From: Uloborus plumipes
Taxonomy: Eukaryota; Arthropoda; Arachnida; Araneae; Uloboridae
Direction: 5' to 3'
Length of the DNA stretch: 64,000 bases
NCBI GenBank assembly: GCA_038373865.1
Contig: JAXGGA010006570.1
Coordinates: 1 to 64,000, forward strand
Below the pieces are notes generated by a model. That model made no database searches, was not told the DNA's origin, and saw only the letters and a list, made by a program, of their open reading frames with translations. Positions 52,816-64,000 of this stretch are shown here, piece after piece. A program made the position numbers and the translations under genes. Within the stretch, counting starts at the first letter, position 1, and the number at the start of each line of letters is the position of its first letter.

Positions 52816-54219
52816 CACTGCTCGACATTGAAAATGCAACACCAAGAAGGAGTGGTCAGAAATTGATGAAATTTGGTAATAAGACAGAGACAGCATGGAA
52901 CAATAAGTGATATTTATTTCAAAATAAATAAGCAAAATTTAGAGCGAGAACGGCGTCGGCTCAATAAAAAGTAGGACCACCGCGGACAGCGATGCACGAA
53001 GAAACACGTCTAGGCATGGAGTCAATAAGCCTGCGGATGGTGTCCTGAGGGATGGCACTCCATTCCCTTTCAACCATTTGCCACAGTTCGTCCTCTGAAC
53101 GAGGCAGTGACAGGTTCTGCAAACGGCGTCCAATCACGTCCCACACATGTTCGATTGGTGACAAGTCAGGAGAGTATGGTGGCCAGGAAAGCATCTGTAC
53201 ACCTCGTAGAGCATGTAGGCTGATTCGAGCACTGTGAGGCCGGGCGTTTTCCTGTTGAAAAATTGCATTTGGCAGACCCTGAAGGCAGGGGATTGCCACC
53301 GGCGGCAGTACATTATCTACATATCGTTGGGCCGTCATAGTGCCCCGAATACGAACTAGAGGTGATACGGAATTGTATGCAATAGCGCCCCAAACCATTA
53401 TCCCACGTTGTCGCGCTGTGGGGCGTTCCACAGTTACTGCCGGATTCGATCTCTCTCCACGTCGACGCCACACACGTATGCGATGACTATCGCTGGACAA
53501 ACAGAAACGGGATTCATCTGAGAACACTACGTTTTGCCATTCTGCCATCCACGTCGCTCTGGTCCGGCACCATTCCAAACGTTGGAGTCTGTGCTTTGAC
53601 GTCAATGGCAGTCTTCTTAGCGGGCGCTGTGATTGCAGGCTACGTGAAACCAGTCGATGGGAAACGGATCTGGTCGACGCAGGAACATCCAGGGTACTTT
53701 GCACGTGCTGCAGAATCGACGTACAAGTGACTTGCGGGTCCGCCACAGCTTGTCGGTGAATCCGTCGATCCAAGCGGTCTGACGTCACTCTGGCTGCACC
53801 TGCACCCCTCAATGTGGCTACATTTCCTCTTTCCAACCATCTCCGACACAGCCGATGCACAGTGCTTGCATCCATGTGGGTATCAGCTGCAATTTGACGT
53901 ATGGACCAACCTCCCCTTCTCAGTCCGATCACCATACCCCTTGTAAAGTCGTCTATATGCTGGAAGTGTCTTCGTTGAGGACGGCGTGGCATTTCCTCCT
54001 ATCACACGTATCCTTCGAGACAAAAACCAAATTTCTCCGATAATTAGTCTGGCAGAAAAACCACTTTTCAACTTCATTCTCTTATATCTTACTTCACGTG
54101 CGTTGGAGAGCTGCGCATTTCATATCATTTGCATAACTCAGTGACGTGCGTCTACAGTAAAATTTGCATGAATTTCTGACCACTCCTTCTTGGTGTTGCA
54201 TTTTCAATGTCGAGCAGTG
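52816..54219 (-). mobile_element. full-length Tc1-like transposon
   Basis: 1404 bp with inverted ends of about 49 bp (outermost CACTGCTCGACATTGAAAAT) and TA duplications at 52814-52815 and 54220-54221. It is inserted beside a (TA)n run. It encodes one uninterrupted transposase on the minus strand. Confidence 0.95.
52961..53992 (-). CDS. Tc1-like transposase, intact frame but second catalytic Asp replaced
   Basis: 343 residues, the normal length for Tc1 transposases. The N-terminal paired helix-turn-helix (about 10-120) includes GWSIRQIAADTHMDASTVHR; the DDE domain follows with VVFSDESRF (D159), GIMVWGAI, FQQENARPHSAR (position 248) and YSPDLSPIEHVWD (E281). Residue 248 should be the second catalytic Asp (QQDNARPH in relatives) and is Glu here; the spacing to E281 is 32 residues rather than 34. 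The frame is open, but cutting activity is doubtful. It would bind the element's own ends in the nucleus. Confidence 0.93.
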   Translation of the reverse strand: MPRRPQRRHFQHIDDFTRGMVIGLRRGGWSIRQIAADTHMDASTVHRLCRRWLERGNVATLRGAGAARVTSDRLDRRIHRQAVADPQVTCTSILQHVQSTLDVPASTRSVSHRLVSRSLQSQRPLRRLPLTSKHRLQRLEWCRTRATWMAEWQNVVFSDESRFCLSSDSHRIRVWRRRGERSNPAVTVERPTARQRGIMVWGAIAYNSVSPLVRIRGTMTAQRYVDNVLPPVAIPCLQGLPNAIFQQENARPHSARISLHALRGVQMLSWPPYSPDLSPIEHVWDVIGRRLQNLSLPRSEDELWQMVEREWSAIPQDTIRRLIDSMPRRVSSCIAVRGGPTFY

Positions 54220-54265
54220 TACATGTTTTCTTATAAATCTATGTAGTTCACTTCTGCACAGACTA

Positions 54266-55642
54266 TTAAGAGCAAGAATCTGAGAAACTGTCACGGCTAG
54301 CATTATGATGTGATTCATGCCCTCTCAGATTTTCTTCCAAAAATTACCAAATGTTTATTATCTTATTGAAATACCAAATCCAGAATGTTTTGTTCTAAAG
54401 TTGAGTTGTTTAGTTTTTATGGACCCCTAAAGTTGAAGGTACGGCATCGAAAATTAGGCGGATTTTCAAAACATGGAAATTGCTGTGAGCTAAAACTCTT
54501 ACCAGGAACTGTTGAACTCCAATTTTCTTTTTATATATGGAATATAGAAGGTTGAAACTTTACAAAATGAATGTTAAATTTGTGGTAAGTTGTTGCCGTA
54601 AGGTTAGTGAAGGCCCTCAAAACAAGGCATTTTTAAAGTTTTTTAGTGTTTTTGAGGTCCAAAAACAGCTTGTACATTTCAGTTAGCACGGCAAAAGTAG
54701 TGTCGTTTGAAAGACTAGTGTAAGAACTTTAAAATAATGTATAAATAACCGAGGAAAGTTCAACGTGCTTTTAGTTGCTTAAGGCCGAAATATGAAAAAT
54801 GTCATATTTTACCGATATTCAAACGGTCATAACTTCCTCTGCCAACAACATATTGAAATATTTTTTTTGCCAATGTCATACTCTATTCTTTGTCTTAACA
54901 GAACAGTTGAGTCCTTTGAGGCGAAATGTGAAAAATTTTTTTACAAAAATTGCACAGGAAAAAATACATTTTTTGTAAAAAAAATTTTTACATTTCGCCT
55001 CAAAGGACTCAACTGTTATGTTAAGACAAAGAATAGAGCATGACATTGGCAAAAAAAATATTTCAATATGTTGTTGGCAGAGGAAGTTATGACCGTTTGA
55101 ATATCGGTAAACTATGACATTTTCCATATTTCGGCCTTACGCAACTAAAAGCACGTTGAACTTTCCTCGGTTATTTATATATTATTTTAAAGTGCTTACA
55201 CTGGTCTTTCGAACGACACTACTTTTGCCGTGCCAACTGAAATGTACAAACTGTTTTTTGGACCTCAAAAACGCTATAAAACGTCAAAAATGCCTTGTTT
55301 TGAGGGCCTTCACTGACCTTCGGCAACAACTTACCACAAATTTAACATTCATTTTGTAAAGTTTCAACCTTCTATATTCCATATACAAAAAGAAATTTGG
55401 AGTTAAACAGTTCCTGGTAAGGGTTTTGGCTCACAGCAACTTCGGTGTCTTGAAAATCCGCTTAATTTTTGATGCCGCACCTTCAACTTTAGGGATCCAT
55501 AAAAACTAAACAACTCAACTTTAGAGCAAAACATTCTGGATTTGGTCTTTCAATAAGATAATAAACATTTGGTAATTTTTTGGAAAAAATCTGAGAGGTC
55601 ATGAATCACATGCGTGACACTCTCTCACATTCTTGCTCTTAA
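54266..55642. repeat. 1.4 kb near-perfect palindrome (foldback)
   Basis: Left arm 54266 to about 54945 and right arm about 54970 to 55642 are inverted copies of roughly 680 bp with scattered mismatches and almost no spacer (centre about 54955). Ends read TTAAGAGCAAGAAT on both sides going inward. Both strands consequently show mirrored small ORFs, which are not genes. A transcript from either strand would fold into a long hairpin. Confidence 0.88.
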
Positions 55643-56268
55643 AGGTATCAAATTTTGAAAATGACTTGTATAAATTTTTTTGTTGATCTTTAGAGCTACT
55701 TATTTTTTGACAGGAATTAACAATATGTCTAGGAACTTAGTTAAAATACTGCTAGATTGGTGGCGATAGCTAGATTGGTAAAAATATATTAACATTTCAA
55801 TTAATAAAGGAGTTTTTCTTTTAGTTTTTGAGATCAATATTGATTCAATTAAATCAGGGACGTTTTTTTTCCGTAACTCTTCTTTGGCTAGCCAGTATAT
55901 GGTCCTCATTGCATTATTAATTGAATGTTCTGCTTTTTCCACTGCCACTTCTGAACTTTTCTTGAAAATATACTGCTATTTTATGATATTAATGACAGGA
56001 ATACACAACCTTTTTGAAACAGCGGGCTACAGTAAATTGAGTATGTTTAGGGTCACTTTGGAAGCAGAGAGGAGGGGGAAAACAACCCTATTTTGCACTC
56101 CATTTGGAGATAATATGTATAAAATTTCACAATATGTCATTTCTGTAATCATAGCAAAAACATAATAAATTGTAATATTTACTTACAGTAAATTAAATTT
56201 GAAATTAGGTGGTATTATTTAACATAGTCATTATTATTTTTTTATCTAAGCACAGATTAATAATATTA
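55643..56268. other. mier1 intron with fragment of a dispersed repeat
   Basis: 55672-55760 (AGAGCTACTTATTTTTTGACAGG region) is also present, inverted, at 49700-49785 and 63045-63150. A minus-strand open stretch (55700-55948) with NNAMRTIYWLAKEEL might derive from a TE protein but cannot be assigned. Confidence 0.4.
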
Positions 56269-56276
56269 GTAAAAAC

Positions 56277-59270
56277 TAAGGCTCGACCGATGGCATTTTT
56301 TGGCCGATGGGCCGATGCCGATTGTTCAAAGTTGGCCGATGGCCGATTTTTTTTCCTCTTCCATCGGCCAATGGCCGATGCCGATGGTTAAAAAAAAACA
56401 AATGATTAGAAAAATAAATGTTTATAAGAGATATGATGGATCATATATTCATTTCATTCTAATTATTTTTCAGTCATTCAGATTTTGGGCCTAAATTTCT
56501 ATTTTATTACCACTCGACAAAAATTATATGAGAGAGAGAGAGAGATAGACGTAGTAAGTTGAGAACTCATTCGTACCATTTGTATTAGGTGTAGTCATGA
56601 AGCTGCAATCCGATGTTCCAAATGTGCTTTTTACTTTTACTTTTTCTTTTTTTGACTAATCAATTTTAATTCCAATGCAGACTAGTATCATAAATTGGTG
56701 ACAACTGAGTGATATAATCGCAAAGTGTTTTATAACTAACAAAGAAAGATCTACAACAAAATGGAGAAAAAAATAAGGTGCTGAATTTGGTATCGGCTGG
56801 GCGGTATTTGATAAAATTCCTATTAAAATTGTCGATATTTGTAACATGAATCTCTGTAAAGCAGTTCTGCATCGGTTCGCAATATACTCTTTTATTCATG
56901 AATTAAGTTCCACGTACATGTACGAAAACGTTTGAGATAAAAATTTGAAACGGGTACTGTGTTTAGTAATAAGCAACTGCTTTATTGTTTAACTTAAATA
57001 TAAAAAAAAAGACTTCAGCAATAATGTGGATTTGGATGTACACCAGACTTGGTAAAAGAACTTCCCATTATGTTGTTTAATCATTAAAAAAATACTGAAC
57101 CAGTCAACAAATTACACTGTGTGAGTGGAAAAGTTCTTTGAGATATTTTTAAACCATAAAGTTAAACAAAGCAAGAAGTTCCGTCAAGAACTAAACGAGC
57201 CTACTTTTCCGTACATCGACATCAGTATTCTAGCATCTGATCAATATTCTTTTAATTATCTGAAACGACAAACTATGTCAAACGTACCTATTTAGCACAT
57301 AAAGCTGATTTCTAAAAACCAAATATGCAGATTTCATCTGATGAACTAGGTACTTCAAAAGTAAACAAAAATAAATAAATAAATAAATAAAGTTGTTGCA
57401 TTCTTTTAAACAATGCAGCTTTTATCGTCTCTTCCGCAGAAAAATTAATTAATTGTTTTGAAAAAAAGAAATAAAAATAGGAAGCAAATCAAAACACATT
57501 TTATCAAACTAAAAAAAAAAATGAATAAAAATAAAACTCCTTCCTAAAAAAATGTTTTGAATTTCTTTTTAATCCGTTGCCAATAATTAAAAGCAAATAA
57601 TTGATTAAATAAATAATAAAATGTTCTCTTAAATGAGTAATTTTTGTTAGACAAAAAATCGTCTGCCAAAAAAAAAAAATAATAATAATAACAGTAATAA
57701 ATAAAACAAATGAATAAACAAAGAAAAAAATCGTCTGCACGGTTATTTCTTTTAAGAGTAGGAGTCAGTCATTTTTCCCCAGCCTGCATTTCTGCAATAT
57801 TTACTGAGTCAGAGTTAGAGTCGAGGATTCAAAGTTGGGGTTGAAAAGTAGGAGTCATCAGTCGCAATTGACAGGTAGAATCATAGTCAAAGGCACAAAA
57901 ATTCTAGACTCGGTCTTTTATTCCGAGCCTGTATTTCTACCATAGGGCGGAGTTGGAGTCGAAGATTCGGTGTCAGAGTCGGAAGCTCTAAAATTATAAT
58001 GGTAGGAGTGGGTCTTTTTTTTTTTTTTTTTTTTGAGCCTGCATTTCTGCCATGCTTGCGGAGTCAGAGTCAGAGTCAAGGAGTCGGAAGCAGAGTCCTC
58101 AGTGCAGCTTATTCAGAAAAGTACTTTGCATCATTATTTATCAAAACCATTTTCTAACAAAGTTAGTTTGAAGGAAATCCATCTTTAAGTTCAGGATCTA
58201 CATTAAACTTAAGTTTCCCCGTAGGTGCAATGTTAAGTCTTTTTCTGAACGGTTCAATATTGAACGAAAAATGGTTCAAATCAAAAAGCGAAATATGGGA
58301 ATGAGGTGTCCTCGCCGAGATCTTTATCAAAATGGCTTTTTTTTTTTTTTGCTTCAGTCGCGTTAAAATTGTGACTTTTCTGCTTTAGCCTGCTCCAAGA
58401 CGTGTTTTTTCCCCTCCTAGTAGGCTTCAAAATAATTATTTTTCCTCTCCAAGACAGAATTTTAGCAGCTCCGAAATTGTATCCATCGTATGCCACCCCT
58501 GATATAGTTTAAATAAAATAGACTTGAGTAATGAGTATATGATAGTAAGTTATAGAGGCCGTCGACATATTTACAATTGTAATTTTTCAATGAAAATATT
58601 TCATAGATTATCATAGAACATGCTTCTTTTAGAAAGATACGGTAAAAGAGATTAGGGGAGGGGAGGTTAAATAATTGCAATGAAAAGGCACGCTAGCATT
58701 TAAAAGTGCAAAGGTAAAATGATATGAGTTCAAGCGAGATATAATAAATAATACACAAATTATCAGTATCGTAGTCCAAGATGGCAATGGTATTTATTCA
58801 ATATTATAATTCTGCATTAAACTAATAGGTAAAATCTGAAATAGCATAATCCTGCCTAAAAGCAAACACTTCCCAATAACGGACAAAACTTCTGGTTCCG
58901 TTATTCAGAGGTTTTACTGTAATTCTCAATACTCGCATCAAAGCGGTCACTCGGAAAGTGTCTGCTGTGTTGTGAAAATTTCGGTATCTTCCCGATTCGG
59001 AAAACTCCAAAACCCAGAACTGTATTAGTCCCGTTTACTGCCCGATTTCAAGCCACATGCAGAACATACTTTTGATTGTGAAGTAAAAAATAGAGAAAAT
59101 AGAATCTCTTAAGAAAACTTGGAAAAAAACATCGGCCTTGTATCGGCATTTAGATACTTTTGAGGCCGATGGACCGATGTTTTTTCCATGTTAGCATCGG
59201 CGGCCGATGGAAAAAATTTCAACCATCGGCGCCGATGCATCGGCCTGGCCGATGCATCGGTCGAGCCTTA
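56277..59270. mobile_element. hAT-type non-autonomous element, 3.0 kb
   Basis: Exact 8 bp duplication GTAAAAAC (56269-56276, 59271-59278) and exact 16 bp inverted ends TAAGGCTCGACCGATG. Both subterminal regions are packed with GGCCGATG/CATCGGCC motifs, likely transposase-binding sites. The interior is AT-rich; 57780-58100 has repeated GAGTCAGAGT(C/T)AGAGTC and GAGCCTGCATTTCTGC units, probably another repeat inside. No transposase. Confidence 0.85.
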
Positions 59271-59278
59271 GTAAAAAC

Positions 59279-59764
59279 ATTAAAATTTATCTGAAAATGC
59301 ACAATAATACATTGATTTCATGTATTAAATTGATGAATTATCAGAAAAATTTGATATATCAAAAATATAAAGTTCAATGATGCTGCAATGAAATAGTTTA
59401 AAATGCGCCTTTAATTTTTTTCTTTAAACAAGTTTAATATTAGTCATCTTACAACACAAAACAAAGAGGTTTCTAATTGAATTCTTTTCCTAGTTTTTGA
59501 CTAGTTCAAACTCGTGACATAAATGTGTTCCTCAATATAAGTACTGCCAAACAAGGTGGAGCAAACAGCTATATTCAAAGAGGCAAATTTTTAAAGAGAG
59601 GGCTAAATCCATGGTTCTGCTAGTTTTCATGATTTTAAATCAGCATTTGATTTTTGTGAAAAGGTTTCCAATCAATATTTTAGCATTTGCATTTTGTTGG
59701 GTGTATAAATTTGTCTGTTCAACAAGATGCGATAAAACATCAGAATAAAAAAAAGATATCCGCA
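59279..59764. other. mier1 intron
   Basis: AT-rich, nothing recognised. Confidence 0.4.
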
Positions 59765-60632
59765 CTAGTTATACCTTCTAGTATGAGCTTTGCAGTCTGA
59801 ATTGATACCTTTTCTCCATTTTTTTGGTTGATATCTATCAATCGGCTCCTGTCTTGTCCATTGCATTTCTTCTGTTTTTCTATTTTTAGCTTTTCTAGTA
59901 CATGTTTTGGAACAATCAAACTTTTTTCTCACGACAACTTTAATTTCACCTTTAGTATCTCCTGGTAAAACTTCATTATTATTATTATTTAAAATGGTAT
60001 CATTCCCTTCTTCATTATTAGCTTCTGCGATTTCTAATGGTAGAACAACAAAATTAGTTTCATCAACATCATTATCATCAGAGTTTTTTTTTTCAAAAAT
60101 ATGTTCCAATGCTTCTTCCAAAGTAAGATATCTTGCTTTGGTCATTTCAAAAGGCAAAGACAAAAAAAGAGCTTGCGCAGTCAAAATGCCTAGAATAGAA
60201 ATGAAATCTATTTCTTTCAGGAAAGCAGTTGAGACAGACAGTCTGAATAAACCTTTTTTGTTGACGTTGCATACACGCAACACCTGCTTTTGCTTTCCTG
60301 CGCTCCCCCCATAGAATCAGTTTCTGTGTGGAATTTTCTGATAAAAGTAATCTTGACTAAAAGTATTTCACGTTTAAACCCTTTTTTTCCCCCTCTAACT
60401 TTTTTGATAGATAAGTAGATCACAAATTGAAGCAAAAAAAAAAAAACATGTTAGGATCACAATTTTTATTTCATTTTAAAAGATGTTTGAGGCAATTTTT
60501 TTCACTTAGACATGTTTCTATTGTTGTTCGTAAATCTAAAACTGAAATCGATACAAAAATTATTAATAAGCGAATTTTATATGATTAATTATAATGACCG
60601 TTGGTGTCAACGCATCACGAGCGGGTAATGGG
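59765..60632 (-). pseudogene. piggyBac transposon fragment: 5' end and transposase N-terminus
   Basis: The right end shows TTAA (60633-60636) and, reading inward on the minus strand, CCCATTACCCGCTCGTGA, a piggyBac-type terminus. The minus-strand frame 59765-60283 contains MTKARYLTLEEALEHIFEKK followed by an acidic, Asn/Asp-rich stretch and LPGDTKGEIKV, a layout typical of the disordered N-terminus of piggyBac-derived transposases (starting from the internal Met near 60150). The frame stops at 59765 without reaching the catalytic DDD domain, so the element is truncated. Confidence 0.6.
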
Positions 60633-60636
60633 TTAA

Positions 60637-62328
60637 GCAGATTTAATTCGTTGAGCGATCATGTTAAAAAAGTTGATTGTGAAATAGCAGTTTTGACAAA
60701 AGTAGTCCTTTAGAAGCTCCTTTTTCTTTCAAAACTCCTTCATTTTAATTACAAAATTTGAGCATAAACCCTGGTTCCATCCATTGATAGAAACTGGATT
60801 ACTTGTTCAACAATAGATGGTGAGTAAAAAGCTAATTAACTGAGATAAGATTATTTGTTCCCTACTTCTTTTACATTTCTTACAATTGTTCATGTAAAAG
60901 ATGCTTACAGTATTTTTTTGTGTATATTATCATTGATTTTTTCTTTTTTTTTTCTTGGTTGTTAAATGATTATGTGTTAAGGACCTCTTTGAGATCCAAG
61001 AACTATTCTACTTTTGTGCTACTAATAATTAGTTTTTTAAATACTTTTCATGGCTTCAAGCTAGCCTAAAGTAATTTGTTTGATTTATCTTTTCCTGCAT
61101 GAGGGTGTAAATTCTCTTGTAATTTGCCTGGCTACATATTTTAAGGAAAGCTGTTTTTTTTCTTGTAATTATCAGTAAAGATTGGCTGAGTCACTGAGAT
61201 CCCTGCAAATCCTTATGTACTTAATGTGATAAAAACTTGTGAATAAGTTGTTTAAATTTGTTTTGTCCCACATTTCGTTTCTCACTTTCATTTATTCCCC
61301 CCGAAGTACAAATTTGTAAGCTTTATTAATTTATTTGTTTTTCCCAAAATTATGTGAAATTAATGTAATTATTTTTGTACATTAAAAGCAATAAAACAAT
61401 TTAAAAACAACTGAAAATTTATTTTATTTATTTGAACCCTAGTGCTTTCTCTGCATTGCTGAATGTAGTGTGAATATTAAAATAATATTGCGTCACTTTT
61501 TACATGATTAAATTTTATTTGAGTGTACTGCTCTGTTTAGAAATACACATTTTGAGATTCAGTAATACTATCTATCTATATTGTAAATTAACTTCAAGTC
61601 TAGAAATAACATGCAGGAAATTTAGCCATTGTTTCTGAGGTATAAGCTTTATTCGCATTGATTAAACAGGGTTCGAGCTCTCCTTGAAAACCTTGAAAAG
61701 TGCTTGAAAATAAAAGTTCATTTTCAAGTGCTTGAAAAAGTTTGATGCCTTGAAAAAGGATAAAAATATCACTTAATGCTTGAATTCTTCCAACAATTGT
61801 GCTGAAAATGTTTCAAGAATACTACCTCACCAATGCAATTTTTTGATTATTTGTTTGTTTTGGGCATTCAGGTTGCAAAAAATTGCTTCCCATGTTCAAC
61901 TTCTTCAACAGAGTTATAGGCCTTTTGAACAGTCAACTGGAAGCTGTTACTTGCAATGGGGTAAATAGTTTTAAAAGGGTTCTTGATCTTCATTGGGGAT
62001 TGATACATACTTTGGACAATTTAGTAAAAATGAATGAGATAGCACTTAACTAGAATAAAATTTCTTACAAAATGAGACCAAATTAAAGTTTCTAGGGTGA
62101 ATAGTTTTGTTTTATAGATTAAAAACTATGATTGTTGGCCGAAAATTGCTATTTTTTGTTACTTTAACCTTTTTGACTCATGTGTTAACTTTATCCAATT
62201 GGCAGAAACTTTGCAAAACATGTTTTCTAGCCCAGTGGCACATTTTTAGGGGGGGGGGAGAAGGTTGCTGCAAAAGAAATTCAAAAATTGATTTTTTTTG
62301 TTACCATGGCACTGTTTCTCCTCTTTTT
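60637..62328. other. mier1 intron
   Basis: AT-rich. A CAGGGTTCGAGCTC motif at about 61669, followed by TTGAAAA-rich sequence, looks like a hAT-type terminus; no second end was found. No exon recognised. Confidence 0.4.
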
Positions 62329-62336
62329 CTTGAGAG

Positions 62337-62929
62337 CAGTGGTCGGAAGTAGTGCGCTACAAGTAGCGAAACTACTGTAGTAGCTATATTTTTGAGTAGT
62401 TTGTAGTGTAGTGTACTACTTTTTAAAAAAAGTAGAGTAGCGAGTAGCGCGATACAAAAAAATAGTAGTTTGTAGCGATTTCTGGAAACTACTTTTAAAT
62501 TAAAAAAAATAAATAAATAAATAAAAAAAATTAAAAAAAAAAAAAGAACGAAGGAAAAAAACTTTTTTTTTGTGGCGAATATTCGTAAAAATTGCAAAAA
62601 AAATCTAAAAAGGACAAATTTTAGCAAAAAAAAAAAAAGGAACAGGAAAGGAAAAGTAACAAATAAATTCAAAGACAATTCCTATTTCTATTCCATATTC
62701 GAATGAGGTAATTTTTTAATCTAAACTACTTTTCGAATTTTTTCGGTCGATCTTTAAACAGTGTATTATTTTTATTTATTCATTTTTTAAAAGTAGCGAA
62801 GTAGCAACTACATTTCAAAAGTAGTGTAGCTCGTTACATTAAAAAAAGTAGTTGTAGCTGTAGTTAACTACATTTATGAGAAAGTAGTTGTAGTTCGCTA
62901 CAAAAAAATTGTAGTTTTTCCAACCACTG
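62337..62929. mobile_element. hAT-type MITE, 593 bp
   Basis: Exact 8 bp duplication CTTGAGAG (62329-62336, 62930-62937). Ends CAGTGGTCGGAA and, read inward from the right, CAGTGGTTGGAA. Subterminal regions are full of GTAGC/GCTAC motifs (GTAGTGTAG, AGTAGCGA). No coding capacity. Confidence 0.87.
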
Positions 62930-62937
62930 CTTGAGAG

Positions 62938-63159
62938 TTCTTAATGGATTGAAGTTTCAAATCAGGCAACTTAGTGACAGCATGGGGTACGATTGTGAAA
63001 CAAATGTAGAGGAATATATAGCAAATAAAATGCTAAAATATTTTAACAGATTGCAGTGCCACCAATCTAGCAATATTTTAATTAAATTCCTTGACATAAA
63101 GTTGATTTCTGCCAAATAATAAATAGCTCTAATGATCAACGGAAAAATATTATATAATA
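62938..63159. repeat. dispersed repeat fragment
   Basis: 63045-63150 matches 55672-55760 in inverted orientation and 49700-49785 in direct orientation; class unknown. Confidence 0.45.
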
Positions 63160-64000
63160 GGGTGAGTCGAAAAAATCGATTTTTTTATTTCGAAATCGCA
63201 TTACCTCTCAAAAGTTGTGGTTTAGTATCCACAACTTAGAAAAATAAGAAAAAAATTCTAAGTTGACGTCTTCGGTTCGCGCATGAGGCTCAAAGTTGGA
63301 AAAAATATGTTTAAAATAGAAATTTTCAAAAGGAAAAAAGAAAAAAAAATTGTAACTTTTTATAATGCAACTGCCATAAGCTGTAAATATTTTGTGCATT
63401 TTTAATCTAAAAAATATTTTATAGCTTTTACATACCATCATTAGTTTGCACATCAGCCTTAAATTGGGCTAAAATCGCCTACAATGTCAAATTTCGAAAA
63501 TATCGATTTTTTTAATTTCGAAATTGCATTACCTCTCAAAAATTGTGGTTTGGTATCCAAAGTTTGAGAAAAATAATAAAAAAAAATCTAAGTTGACTCC
63601 TTCGGTTCGCGCATGAGGCTCAAAGTTGGAAAATATATGCTAAAAATGGAAATTTTCAATAAAATAATTTGAAAAAAAAAAAGTAATTGTTTTCTATCGA
63701 ATCTGATTTAAATTGTTAGTAGATAACATAATTTGAACCGAAAAATATACATATAACTTTTAGAAGATACATTCTGTTTGTGCATAAGGCTCAAAATATG
63801 AAAAAAAAAAAAAGTCAAAAACTGAACCAGAACGCACTACGTCGGCACTGTGCCGGTATATTTTTATTCTACAGCCGACTTGTCTAGACATTACACATAT
63901 TCTAGGAGACAGTTCGAAGTCCCTGCAGTCTGCACTCCCTTTGGTTGTCACTTAGTCAGCTAGACCCGCCAAACAAACAGTATCTTTAATTAGCAACTGA
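63160..64000. repeat. repeat with internal direct duplication, runs off the window
   Basis: A block with AAATCGCATTACCTCTCAAA, GGTTCGCGCATGAGGCTC and AAAGTTGGAAAA occurs at 63170-63310 and again at 63520-63650; a weaker third match to GCATAAGGCTCAAA is at 63780. The start TAGGGTGAGTCGAAAAAATC looks like a TIR-type end; the other end is outside the window. Confidence 0.5.

Noticed and set aside
54792..55127. Two overlapping ORFs on opposite strands with nearly the same protein
   Set aside because: They are mirror images created by the palindrome at 54266-55642, not genes.
61669..61760. hAT-like terminus CAGGGTTCGAGCTC with TTGAAAA repeats
   Set aside because: Second end not found, so boundaries cannot be supported.
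62301..62678. 125-residue minus-strand ORF
   Set aside because: Lies across the hAT MITE and its A-rich interior; low-complexity Phe/Leu.

Overview
The window is AT-rich eukaryotic DNA with spliceosomal introns and a dense, nested load of transposable elements (TEs). The host gene and the TE mix (CR1-type LINE, Tc1/mariner, hAT, piggyBac, Copia, a tRNA-derived SINE) fit an arthropod, most likely an arachnid. That placement is inference; no rRNA or mitochondrial sequence is present to fix it.

Only one host gene is visible. Eight plus-strand exons between 950 and 39398 splice in frame into about 299 residues of a mesoderm induction early response protein (MIER1-type ELM2-SANT corepressor): the acidic N-terminus, the ELM2 domain and the first half of the SANT domain. 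The initiator exon is not certain (a weak candidate lies at 138-159), and the rest of SANT and the C-terminus were not found, so the gene should continue past 64000. Nearly everything else is intronic TE sequence.

Layout: 2677-6872 hAT-type element with a second element nested at 4007-6009; 13731-20015 composite of nested long inverted repeats (foldback-type) containing a broken Tc1 transposase and another broken transposon gene; 21816-28949 hAT-like element with an internal 0.89 kb tandem duplication; 22074-27182 an intact-looking Copia LTR element inside it; 29749-30180 and 32844-34761 two copies of one terminal-inverted-repeat (TIR) family, the second carrying a solo LTR; 30300-31240 mariner remnant; 35061-35637 and 41149-41376 piggyBac-type MITEs; 37399-37564 hAT MITE; 37953-38120 SINE; 41885-43425 CR1-type LINE fragment; 44534-44873 pogo/Tigger-like MITE; 45997-47300 TIR element; 48173-52797 four-level nest; 52816-54219 full-length Tc1-like transposon; 54266-55642 near-perfect 1.4 kb palindrome; 56277-59270 hAT-type element; 59765-60632 truncated piggyBac; 62337-62929 hAT MITE; 63160-64000 repeat running off the window.

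The most interesting object is the Copia element. Its two 682 bp LTRs look identical, its primer site pairs with the 5' half of initiator tRNA-Met, and its 887-codon ORF encodes Gag, protease and integrase. It has no reverse transcriptase or RNase H. Instead the integrase tail carries a domain that reads as a methyl-CpG-binding domain (MBD). Its LTR promoter holds a perfect four-unit heat-shock element, two perfect CRE palindromes, an octamer and a TATA box. A stress-inducible, RT-less, MBD-tagged retrotransposon is, as far as I know, undescribed.
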